Assembly (NCBI GenBank): GCA_013350335.1
Contig: CM023539.1
Span: 69,150,781 to 69,214,780 of the forward strand
DNA: 64,000 nucleotides
Source of the DNA: Chimonanthus salicifolius
Taxonomy: Eukaryota > Streptophyta > Magnoliopsida > Laurales > Calycanthaceae
Reading direction: 5' to 3'
The notes beneath the pieces are model-generated. The model was not told where the DNA came from and did not search any database. It saw nothing but the letters and a program-made list of their open reading frames with translations. The position numbers and the translations under genes were made by a program. Of the stretch, positions 34,827 through 45,920 are shown piece after piece. Numbering within the stretch: position 1 is the stretch's first letter; each line of letters starts with the position of its first letter.

Positions 34827-35730
34827 GGGAACCCATACAGACACCTGGAATTTCTGTCCCAATACGTTCGATTACAAATTTTGATGGAAAATACCATTTT
34901 GCCCTTCCACTTCCTCTTCCACCGAAACTGCCGAAGGAAATGTTCCTTCGGACGAACGATCAACCGAATAAGAAAAAAAACCGGTGGGCCCCACCTTTCA
35001 TCGAAATCCAAGGTCTTCCTTAGCCGTAGATAGGTGGGCCAGGGGCGATCATGGTGATGTCGATCTTAGAGTCAGAAATGCAGGATCCACTTGGATCTAA
35101 TAAAAAAATCCAAATCATGGTTTTTTAGATGCCCCAAACACCTGCCGAAGAAACTAGACATAGGAGGGTCCCACCATACCCAAATCAGAGATCTGATGGT
35201 ACAGATGGATAGACATCAAAAAACGGAATGGGTGTGGTGGGTCCCGCTGGCAGAAACTTTCTCCATCACCTGATCTAAGGTCGAGAAGAAGATCTGGTTG
35301 CTTTTCTTCTCGGCCTTAGATCAGGTGATGGAGAAAGTTTCTTCCGGCGGGACCTACCATCAGATTTCTGATTTGGGTATGGTGGGACCCTCCTATGGCC
35401 AGTTTCTTCGACTGTTGTTTGGGGGTTCCGAAAATCCATGATTTAGGTTTTTTTGTTAGATCTAAGTGGATCTTGCACTTCTGACCCTAGGATCGACACC
35501 ACCCTGATCGCCCGTGGCCCACCTATCTACGATTAAGGAAGACCTTGGGTTTCGATCAATGGTGGGGCCCATCAATTTTTTTCCTTATTCGGTCGATCGT
35601 TCATCCGAAGGAACATTTCCTTCGACGACTTTGGTGGAAGAGGAAGTGGAAGGACAAAATGGTATTTTCTATCAAAAATTTGAAATCGGGTGTATTGCGA
35701 CAGAAATTTCGGGTGTCTTTACGGGCTCCC
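34827..35730. mobile_element. Foldback TIR element C (904 bp)
   Basis: The left end GGGAACCCATACAGACACC pairs with the right end (reverse complement GGGAGCCCGTAAAGACACC). TTATTTCAG (34818-34826) and TTATTTTAG (35731-35739) form a 9-bp duplication with one difference. Almost the entire element is two long arms meeting at about 35290, where CTGATCTAAGG..CGAGAAG faces its mirror. Shared arm blocks include AAATACCATTTTGCCCTTCC and GGAAATGTTCCTTCGG. Mutator-like MITE is the best class. Confidence 0.87.
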
Positions 35731-35739
35731 TTATTTTAG

Positions 35740-37027
35740 TGGCCAAATAAAAAACAACCACTAGATTTTATTCAAATGCCACATCAAGTGGGTCCCAATA
35801 ACTCTTCTATATGTATATTTAAAATTAAAATTATTAAATATGGCGCACACGTGTCAACCTTAGGAGAACTCATGTCATAGGCGGACTACGAGAGAATGAG
35901 ACACCGAGATGGTGAAAGCTGCAGTGGCGGGAGTATAATAGCTTTTTATTCATGGTATTTTATTTTTAATTTAAAAAGGATATATATGGCATTTTAATAA
36001 TTTAGATGGTATAAGGCATTTTGTTTCCTTTCTAACTGTTAGTCAAGGGTGTCTTTTTTTTTTTTCTCTAAAAATCTTATAAAAATTAAGAGTGTTCTTT
36101 AATATTTTAAATATCTCAAAGATATTTTTAAGATTATTTAAAATTTAGATTTTTTAGAATTTCTTTTAATATTTATTATCTCTCGTTAATAGACTAATTC
36201 AAAAACTATTTCAATCATTTAAGAGAAATTCAATTCAAAATCTAACCCTTAACATCCATCTAAGCACATGGGTAAAACGATGAAAATTTAAAACTCTTCA
36301 TCAAATTTATGAAGATGACTGCATAAAATAATTTCTCATTAAAAAATTATACAGTTTGTGGTACTGGATATAAACTGTAAAGCCAATATGTAAGAATAAA
36401 TTTTACAAGTCTGTTCACAATTCATGTTGATCTAAATTTAGATGTAAAAGATAAATGATACAAAATTTCAATGTAACATAAAAATTAAAAACATATTGCA
36501 TTTAAATTCATCTATTTGCAATTAAATATTAAAATTGTTCATATATTCAAACAGTCGTCTCCCTAGTTATGGTAACTGATATTTTACACTTCATTGAACC
36601 CATCATAGGTGGGCCACCGTGAACTGAAGTATGAGTTTATCAATTTTTATCTCACAACACTAGAGAACTCAATCTTCTCTTGAAGGTGCTATTTTTTTTC
36701 TCAGTAAAATAGTCAAATGCACGATCACTGCTCATATTATAATTGAAGTTATATTATATAATATTGATTATAGAAAAGTCAAAGATAATATTATATTTTA
36801 TTAAAGATCCAATTTCTTCATAAATAATAAATTACTGATTACAGAATGTTTTTGAGATTTGTTTGCAATTTATTTATGTTTTTTCTTTATAACCGAACGT
36901 TTTGGCATTCCGCTCAAGTCAGTTTTCTGTTTCAAAAAAGATGGCATAAAGAATAAAAAAATATAATAAATATGATGATATTAATATAAACTTATAAATA
37001 TATATAAATTAATTATTTTTATCATTT
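35740..37027. other. AT-rich intergenic DNA, nothing identified
   Basis: The stretch is strongly AT-rich with a poly-T run near 36055-36066. There is no coding or repeat feature I can support. Confidence 0.55.
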
Positions 37028-37032
37028 TACAC

Positions 37033-38919
37033 TGTTAGTGCCTCAGCTTGGCCAAGCTCCTATTTTGTCAATTCCATAACTCGGAAAAAAACACTTGCTG
37101 GAAGCTTAAAGACCCAAGATAATCAAGAGTAAAAATCACGCTTCACCAGATTGAAGCACATCGTTATGGCAATCACAAAACAGGTAAAATGACCATAAAT
37201 GACTTTAAGTGGTACCCACACCTTAGAGATGACTATCCCTATGCTTAGCAAAACAAATGGTTAAAATATATGAAGTATAGTGAGAAAGCTTGACAGTGAA
37301 TTAGAATCCAACTTGGAAATATGTATTTGGTTTTACTGTCAGCTCGACCAGTATTATCTCACCGAACCCTCAGTGCAGTCAGGATCGACCCATCGTGGTC
37401 AAAGACTGGTCGGCCCGAATGAAATTAGGCTCTGGAACATTAAACTGTCATTCTGGGTTTGCCTCTGATCGAGAGTTTCCTATGCACCGACCCCTCGGTG
37501 AAAGACTGAAATGACCCCTTGTGGTCGACGACTCCTCGATCAAGATCTTGAGTTCTAAAACTCTGAACTCATGTGGATTCTCGAAAAAACAGACATTTCG
37601 GCAATCAAATATCGATCGAGAGTACCAGGACCGACCCCTCGGTAATGGGCGACAAATCGTTCTGTGTTACAAGTTTGTAAGTTGAAACTACTGTTAAGCA
37701 TGTTTTTGCACCAGAATGAGCATTTCATATGGACGGACCCCTCGGTACCATAAGGGTCGACCTATCGGCGACAACGATATGTCGACCGATAAAGAATATT
37801 ACCGTTGGGATTATTGCACTAAATGCACAACGGTTGAAATTGTAATGGTAACATTTCTAGACACCAATCCCTCGGTGCAACCGACCTATCAGTACATTAC
37901 CGTTACTTCAACTGGTTGTCTTCGCTATATAAACCAACCTTTATGCAACCAGTTGGTATCCTTCGGACGGATCAGTTGGACCATCATCTTCACCAGTGAG
38001 CTTAAACAAGGGCCAACAGAAAGATCACTCTCTCTCTCGTGCTTACATTAGGGGAATCAAATGGATTGAGTTATGAGAGAGAGAGGAAGGATCAAAACTC
38101 ATAAACAACCAAACTGAGGATTGAGTTTGAAAGTGAGAAGGAGAGAACCATGAATTAGAAAACCTTTGGTAGAACTAGTTTCCTTAACTCCCTAAACTGT
38201 GATTGCTAAACGACGGCTACGAGGCGGAGCGTCGGCATACATGGGTGAGATCTCGAAGAAGCACACATCAGAAGAAAAATCTTCAAAGGCAAGTGCTTAT
38301 TGGTTTTAATTTTATTTAAAACATTTGTTCCGAAAGTGGATTAAGGAGAGGTACTCCGGAGCCACTATAAAAAATTATGGAGCGTTGTCTCTAGCAAAGA
38401 GGTGGGTGGAACTCTCGACCAATTGGATAGGTGGAATTCCTATTCGACGGTGGTGGGTGGAATTCCCAGCCGATTGAATGAGGTGGAATTTCTACTCTAA
38501 TTGTGAGGGTGTAAGTCCCCACTTAGTTGATTTTAGGGATAGCTCAAGGTTGAGAAAGTCCTAACAGTGGATGTAGGTTGGCTAACTGAACCATTTTAAA
38601 TTGGTCTTATGGTGTTTGATCTATGTGTGTTTGTATTTAATATTTAAGTACTCTTCTTAACACATATCACTTTACATATTGATTATCTCATTATACACAT
38701 TGCGCACAAGCATCGATAATCAAACTATATGTAAAGGGTCATAATCTTAGTGTGATTGCTTAATGAAATTATCACACTAACCAAATCTCTTGATAAACAT
38801 TCTGTTGCACTTTAGATAATAAAGAAATTTGTAAACACCATTAAAAATGGGATTGACCTATTCACCCTCCCCTCTATGTTCCATATGATGTTCTAGCACA
38901 TTGAAAATGGGAACTTTCA
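37033..38919 (+). mobile_element. 5' LTR of a Sirevirus-like copia element
   Basis: The LTR starts TGTTAGTGCCTCAGC and ends GAACTTTCA. Its first 215 bases differ from the 3' LTR at roughly one base in eight, mostly transitions, so the element is old. The interior carries repeated, partly palindromic GACCGACCCCTCGGTGAA and TGGTCGACGACT wording. Multiple CpG-rich palindromes in the LTR are a Sirevirus trait. The flanking 5-mers TACAC (37028-37032) and TTCAC (50467-50471) agree at four of five positions. Confidence 0.87.
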
Positions 38920-38921
38920 AT

Positions 38922-38933
38922 TGGTATCAGAGC
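38922..38933 (+). other. Primer-binding site (initiator Met tRNA)
   Basis: TGGTATCAGAGC is a perfect match to the plant iMet primer site, two bases after the LTR end. Confidence 0.95.
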
Positions 38934-38983
38934 AAGGTGCTCTTGAGAAATGATCTAACCACCCGAGTTGATCTGTGCTAGAA

Positions 38984-39418
38984 CAATGGCTATAAGAGAA
39001 AGCCATGATATTTCCAATACTCTGTTTTTTTATGGAAAATGGAATGAAGAACTATAAGATGTTTTCATCATGAAAACATAATTGGAAATAGGTGAATAGA
39101 AAGTGGTTTGTGCCTATGGAAGAGGTACTGGATAAACCTTTAACTTCCGTGACAACTCAGCCCAAAGACCAAAACTGCTTGGACTTGTGATGAATTAGTT
39201 ATGCACGTAAACTAAACATATGTAGCATTCATCAATGTTGTTTCATGATATGCTGTCAATATATTTAAAAGGACATGAAACAACAAAAAGGTCTGAAAGA
39301 ATTCACTGCGAAATCGTCTCTTTTAACCCAATGGATAACATCACCTATCAATAAATTTGTGTGCTGAAAAATACAGGTGATTGATCAAGTTCATCCATTG
39401 AAAAAGTCCAAGCCATAT
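38984..39418 (+). pseudogene. Decayed gag start of the Sirevirus-like element
   Basis: An ATG at about 38984 gives MAIRESHDISNTLFF, followed by stops and frame changes. It parallels the minus-strand copy at 12757-13085. The relic ends abruptly at 39418, inside TTCATCCATTGAAAAAGTCC wording, where a large insertion begins. No protease, integrase or RT is found anywhere in the element, so it was non-autonomous or lost pol. Confidence 0.55.
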
Positions 39419-39521
39419 TGATGCGGGCATCTGTGGATTTCATCAAAATTTTAATTTTGACCCGGGTGGGTGCATTATTAAATTAGCAAGTTCGAGACCC
39501 GACTCGAAGGATAAAACTTTG

Positions 39522-41239
39522 GCTGCGTTTGGATGGAGGGTATTGGGGGGTAACAGGGGGTTACTTCTCATTACCCACGTTTGGTAACAACGGGGTGAGG
39601 GTAAAAAATCCATTTTTTACCCCTCACATCACCAATTGAATACCCCCATGGGGCTTAGGATATTCACTCTTGAATACCGCTCCTTACCGGCCGTCTTCTT
39701 GTTTCATGAGAATTTTTTTTTTTACATTTTATCTTTACATTTTATCTTTTTATTTATTTTGGTGAGAGCTTGGTTTTTATTTTATATTTTAAAAGTACTC
39801 TATTATTTCCATTTGATAAATTTCATATCACCAAACAACAAATTATATTTTTTTTATGTAGAGATATGTAGAATTTTTTTATTCATTTATTGAAATTTAA
39901 AATAATAATAGCGATTTTTTTATTTTTTAAGGAAACCTTGCCCTTATTTACCCCGTGCCTTCCTCTATTTTTCAATTATATATTATATAATTGAAAAATT
40001 AATAGATTTCAAGTAATTAGCAATTTATTTTTTATATTATATAGATTTTCAACATGATGCATTTGGATGAGGGGTAAATTTTTACAGGGGTTACCCCAGG
40101 TTACCCTTGAGTAGGGGTAACTGTAAGTAGGGTAACCTGACATATTAATAATTTTAGAAGAATTAATAATTTTATTAAATCCATATAATAAAAAAATAAA
40201 AATAAATTTTTTTGAAACGTATTTGTCAAAATGTCCTATTTTTAAGGGGTGATTCTATCGAAATTTCAATAGGGTCTCAAAACTCTAAAAGAGTTTGAGA
40301 TTCATGGTAATCTCTTTTAGTGTAATTAACAATTTATTTTGTTAGAAGTTTAATTTAAAAATGTGTCAATATTTTCAATGTGATACATTTAGGTGAGGGG
40401 TAAATTTTTCAGGGGTTACTCAGGGTTACCTTTGAGTAGGGGTAACTGTAAGTAGGGGTAAACTTACATACTAACAATTTCATGAGAATTAATAATTTTA
40501 TTAAATCTATACAATATAAAAATAAAAATAAAATTTTCTGAAACATATTTGTCTTCTCTCGAAATTTCGATAGAGTCTCGAATTTTCGAAATAGTTTGAG
40601 TTTCATAGCAATCTCTTTTATGGTAATTAACAATTTATTCTGTTATAAATTTATTTTAAAAATGTATCAACATTTTCAACATGATGCATTTTGATGAGGG
40701 GTAATATTTTACAGGGGTTACCCTTAAATAGGGGTAACTGTAAGTAGGTGACAATTTTTAATATTAATTTTATATTTGTTGTCATTTATTAAACTATTAT
40801 AATAGTTTATTATATTATATATTTCATGATACCAATGAACAAATTATATTTTTTTATGAAGAGATATGTTGATATTTTTTTATTCATTTATTGGGATTTA
40901 AAATAATAATATCTATTTTTTTCTTTATTTATTTTTTTACTGTTAGAATGCAAGTGTTCATTTTAAATTATAATTATAAAAAAGAGTCTATAAAAATTGG
41001 ATAATATTAGATTTACTTAATGAATATTATTTAATAATTATATTTTATAAAATTTCTTATAAAATTGTTAATATATTAGGTTACCCCTTCTAATAGGTAC
41101 CAAATAAGATTTTTTACCCTTACGGTAAGTTCTTACTTTACCACTGTAATTACCAAATAAGATAAGGGTAAACCCTTTTCAAAGGTGACCCCTACTCAAG
41201 GGTGACCCCTATAAAAATTACCCCTCATCCAAACACAGC
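39522..41239. mobile_element. TIR element with internal 300-bp repeats
   Basis: The left end GCTGCGTTTGGATGGAGGGTA is mirrored by the right end (reverse complement GCTGTGTTTGGATGAGGGGTAA). The subterminal wording GGGGTTACC..GGGTTACCCTTGAGTAGGGG recurs at about 40065, 40390 and 40690 (spacing 326 and 301), giving three diverged tandem units. There is no transposase and no clear target duplication (T-rich flanks). GCTG.GTTTGGATG termini resemble plant PIF-Harbinger or hAT MITEs, but I cannot decide. Confidence 0.65.
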
Positions 41240-42375
41240 TTTTTTTTTTTCGATCCCGGCAGGTGTGTGAGTAGTCTGGGTCCAAAGGTAAAGCCAATTT
41301 CACGATGGGCCAGAATGAAATACAAGTTGGTTGCTTCAAGGGTCCAAGTTGAAGCCAATTTGTCAGCCCCACTTGTGCAAGAAGGAAAGAAAAATGTGGC
41401 CGATCAAATCATCCCATTCAAATTGAATTAATTCAAGTCATGCTTGAATCCTAAAGTCCTTAAACCATTAGTCACGTTGGGATTTCTTCATAGGCAAATC
41501 CAAAGGTAGCAGCTACCTGGAGACTTAGAGTTATTAGGATTAATTATATTTATCTATTTCTAATTTAGGTGATGTGTTTTATTTAGAACTTAGCTTATTT
41601 GAATTTTAGTTTTAGTATGATTCAAAATATGAAGGGTCGGCTCCTATTTTTCAGCATACAGTAGGTTATTTTCTTTATTTAAGGGATGTAATTAGCTGAT
41701 CATGATAGAGCTGATGATGAATAAAAGTATATTTTATTTTCCCTTTTTTTGACAAACGATGGACTGTCTGTATTGCAATTGCTAAGCAAGCTTCATTGGA
41801 AGACTTTTGCTAAAAAAAAGTTGCAGATTGTGGGAGAGTTCAGGCCTAAGGCCAGGAGTAGAAGTCATTCTACAACCCATTGTAAGCAACTAGCGTGTTG
41901 CTGATTGGCTGATTTGTGTTCAGCTCAACTTCTGAATGGTAGCTAGTAGATCTGATAATTACAACCAGCAACGAGGTGATTTGCATCTTGTACGGGTTTA
42001 AGCACACAGAGTTGAATCTATAGATTGTTGAAGGCTCAAGCAGTGAGCAACCCAGTTGCAGAGTTTTCTACAGTGTTATTGGTCCTAGACCGAGACAGGG
42101 ACGGTGGAGTTGATCTGAGATCCTCCAGGAACCAGGTAATCCTAAAGCTCTTTTTAAGAGGGGATTAATTGAATCAGTTGGTTTAAAAATTATTGTGTTA
42201 AAATTCTGTTTTCATAACCAATTTTCTAGATCTGTTTGAAGATATTTTATTGAAATTTTAACCCAGTTTTGGACGTTGCTTTCAACCAGCAGTAGGGGTA
42301 AAATTCAAGGATCTTAAACTAGTTTTAGAGACCTTGCTGGGACTGTTTTAAAAGGGGTTTGAATCAATTTGGATC
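41240..42375 (+). other. Interior of the composite insertion, no coding
   Basis: The sequence continues the insertion started at 39419 (GTCCAAAGGTAAAGCCAATTT and so on). 41500-41760 reads like the transcribed end of an LTR (TTTAAGGGATGTAATTAGCTG, then AATAAAAG near 41720 as possible polyadenylation signal). There is no protein frame. Confidence 0.4.
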
Positions 42376-42380
42376 AATTT

Positions 42381-45300
42381 TGTCACGCCCCGACCCGAAG
42401 GGTGGGCCCGGAACGAGACTGATATTTTTTTTTTTTGAAAGCTAAGACAGCACTCAAGCATTCTAACTGGGCCAGATCAACAGTTAGGCCCAAAGGTCAC
42501 ACATGATCTCTACATGTGGACTCAAACATATACCATAAGTCTAACCGACATAAACACAATCATCAATACACATAATTCCAAACATTGAATTATCATTAAA
42601 CATCATCAGAGTAACTACAAAAGCATCGTAGTCTCAGTACATCACATTGATACAAATCAAGTACCACACCCGATACTTTACAAAAACAAATGGTTCCAAG
42701 AACCAGAAAGCAAAGATAAGGGTATTCCCCTCAGTGGGAATCCCAAAGTAAATTTGAAATAGAGGGTTTTCCTCCTCGGGTTCATCTCCTGAAAGGTGAG
42801 TGGGGTGAACTAACTAGCTCAGTGAAAGAAATATAACGGTGCAGTTAAGTAAACAACAGGTTAGCAAAATATTCAGCAATTGCAATAAAACATCTCATGC
42901 TTGATAATAAATTCACAATATCAAGTAATATCTCATCATCATTTCCATTACTGTTGTCATCCACCGTAACCCCTAGATACTATACTGACACCAATAGTAT
43001 TAAGTCCCGGAACGATCAAAATACATCATTGCAAGTACATCTCCGGCTCTCCCATAGCCGGTACTGACACCCTCAACAACTGTCGACACCCATAGTCCAG
43101 TAGACGTAACAGACACCTCAACTCGGCGATGGTTCAATAGTAAAAGGTACGTGGAAGCAGTATTTCACAATTCATATGATCAACATCACAGTATTTACCA
43201 TTTCCATAAGCACTTCTTACAACAGTGCATCAAGTCTAAGCACATGAGTGGGTTCATCAAATCTAAAACCACTCATTGCTCAAGATCCATCTCAAATAAC
43301 AAAACCTGTTTATATTTTAACTGAAAAGTTAAGTTCCCTCACCATAACTGTGTGGTTTCGCGGTTTCTATTCAAACAAACAAACAAGTGCACAATCAATA
43401 TACATAGCATTCGTATACATACAAGTAGTATTTTAAAATCATACTTGTTTTCCCAAAAATATCCAAGGTACATGGAATTTAGTCTCCTACTTGGTTTCTA
43501 ACCTTTTTAAATTACAATAATCCACAGGATAATATAATAAAAAAGTGCTCAGTCCAAAACTCATATTGTTTTCTGGGCATTGACCAGATTGACTTATTGA
43601 GTTAAGTCTAGATTCTCAAGTCACTTCTAGGTTGTCTTCTGGACAGGACTAGATCTGACATTTTGAGTAAGGCCTCGAGGGCACTCAGTGCCCGACAAAT
43701 ATAGCGTCGGCCTGAAAGTGAGATCACTTCATGCCCGACCAATAGAGTCGGCCTGGAAGTGAATACAATAGTATATACATTATAGTAATAAGAGAAAAGG
43801 GTTAGTACACATTTTTAATTAGCAAGGGGGTACTAACATCACATGCAATCAATAAAAATCAAACAAGATTTTATACTTAAAAAACTGGGTCCCTCGGAAC
43901 ATGCCTCGGAACCAGATACTGTGGTTTCGGATTATCCGAACCACTGCCTACACTAGTCACTGACCTCGGATCTTGGGTCTGACTTCGGATCGTCCGAAGA
44001 TCGGGTCTCGGATCATCCGAAGTCCTTCCGAACCGAAAAGATCTGAAAAACTGGTCTTGGTGGGTCTGTAAGTCTCAGAACATCTGAAGTAGGGCTTGGA
44101 TCGTCCAAGTGTGGTTCGGTCCTTCCGAATTCTGCTCGGAACATCTGGGCGAGTCAAGCCAGTCTCGGGCGTTTCTGGGCTTTGGGTGAAGCTCGGAACG
44201 TCCTAGGGGTCCTCTCGGACCGTCCGAAGGGTGTGACCCTCAGATCGTCCGAAGATCAACTCTCGGACCGTCAGAAAGTGTCTTCCTCACTGTCTGCACC
44301 AGCATACAGTGACGGTACACACTGTATGAAATACGAATCAGGAAACAATGGGTTTCTCAGATTCGGTTTCCACACCTAGCCGGTCCGATGGACTCCTCTG
44401 GGAGTCCTCTTTTCATAGGGAAAGGTTTGGAGCTTTGAAGCTCGGCAGGCCATCCGATTTTAACACTGAAAGCTCACGGGTACAAGAGAACCCATGGTTT
44501 TTCTTAAACTTCAAACTGGTTTTACTCACTCAAAATAGGGCCAAAACCGGTTTTTCTTGATTCTAAACTGACTGGAATTGAAAGAGGAACACAGTGGTTA
44601 CTTCACTGGAGTTCCTGGGTTGAAAATCTGATTTTTGAAAGAATTTCCTTCTAAGCTTGCGGGTGACTGAAAACTGGGAAAACAGAGAGGCAAGGGTGAT
44701 CGGCTGGGAACTCAGAGGGCAGTTGAGACTGAGGGAAAAGAGATAGATTTTTGCTGGGAGTGAGATCAGATAACCTGAGGGCCATTTTATAGAAAATTTG
44801 GCCGGAAATGGGGCCGGATGGCCACTGCTTGCGAATGCATGTGAAGGTTTCTTACGTCTGAAACAGTAACCTGCAGAGGTTACTGTTGGTTGCATATTTG
44901 TCCCTCAAAACTTTCCATTTTGCAAATAAGTCCCTGTTTTAGTAAAAAACCTATTTTTTTAACTAAACGCATAATTTTAAAACTCAAAAATTTAATCCAA
45001 CCTTATAGATATGTTGGGTTTTTAAAACCTTAATCACCATAAAATTTTTGGGATTTAACTCTCATTAAAAGCCATTGATTTAAAATAAAACCATAATTTA
45101 ACATTATTTACTTAATTAAACAAATGTTAAATAAAACAACTTAAAAACCTTATTTTGGGGTTTTAAAGAATAACTAGACCATGCTTAAAATGGTCTACCA
45201 TAAAATACTTGTTTCCAAAATTATCTCATTTCAAAAACCTTTTTAAAATAATTATTTTTCCCTTTCGGGGTTTTGACGGGCGGTTTTAAATACCGTTTTT

Positions 45301-45583
45301 TAAAAATAAAATTATTTAAAATCAGCAATACAAATCCTTAATTAAGGAGAATAATATCATCCAATAATAATCATATAATAACACAATTTATAAAAATAAT
45401 AACAAAAAGCGGTCAATTACCAAAATGCCCCTCCAACTGGACGAGCTGGATCACTGAGCTCTCGAGCTCGGATTGAGCCACACCTGGGTTTTTCTCAAAG
45501 TCGTAACCGTAATCTTTGAGATTAACTGGTCTAAGCAAGATTATTAAGCTAAAACGCGCCTAATCTGGGTCAGGGTATTACAA
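42381..45583 (-). mobile_element. Solo chromovirus-type LTR (3.2 kb), minus strand
   Basis: On the minus strand it starts TGTAATACCCTGACCC and ends CTTCGGGTCGGGGCGTGACA. Flanks AATTT (42376-42380) and AGTTT (45584-45588) match at four of five. There is no internal region. The interior is a different subfamily from the LTRs at 6221 and 53622: it lacks the GGTTCGGCCAT hairpins and instead has repeated TCGGA.C.TCCGAA wording (43890-44280) and a GGCACTGAGTGCCC palindrome (43680-43692). Confidence 0.82.
43890..44285. repeat. Dispersed TCGGATCGTCCGAAG short repeats in the LTR
   Basis: More than ten variants of CTCGGA(T/A/C)C(G/A)TCCGA occur in 400 bases, several as small palindromes (TTCGGATCGTCCGAA at 43983). 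They resemble the GGTTCGGCCAT arrays in design but not in sequence. Confidence 0.7.
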
Positions 45584-45920
45584 GTTTTGTGTATTTGAGT
45601 TTCATTAAAATCAACTTCGTCTTCAAATAGTCGTGATTTTGAAATAAAAGTTTAGGCGGGATTTGAAGGATTTTGTTAAAATTTAAATTATAAGTCAAAC
45701 TTGATTTGTGATTGTGAATGGTTTTGATAAAACCTATATGATTTTGGAAACCCAAGAGTACATGTGTTAAATTAAATTTGATTCAATTAATTTCACGGCT
45801 TAAGAAAGTTTGGATTTTACCGTCTAAGATCAATGGGTTGTGTTAAACCGCATTGATTGTGTCAGTGCTTCCACTCAAGGGATTGCGTAGGGTGTCTATC
45901 CTACCCAACCTACATTATAT

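Larger units (their letters stand above)
39419..45920 (+). mobile_element. 6.5-kb composite insertion in the Sirevirus-like element
   Basis: Comparison with the inverted copy near 12660 shows host sequence AAGTCCAAGC..ATATCCTCTAAGAG uninterrupted there but split here between 39418 and about 45920. The insert begins TGATGCGGGCATCTGTGG and ends near CCCAACCTACA, TG..CA ends as in an LTR. The flanking CATAT / TATAT are a weak duplication. It carries two further insertions (39522-41239 and 42381-45583). Without those it is about 1.6 kb and could be a solo LTR. Class uncertain. Confidence 0.6.
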
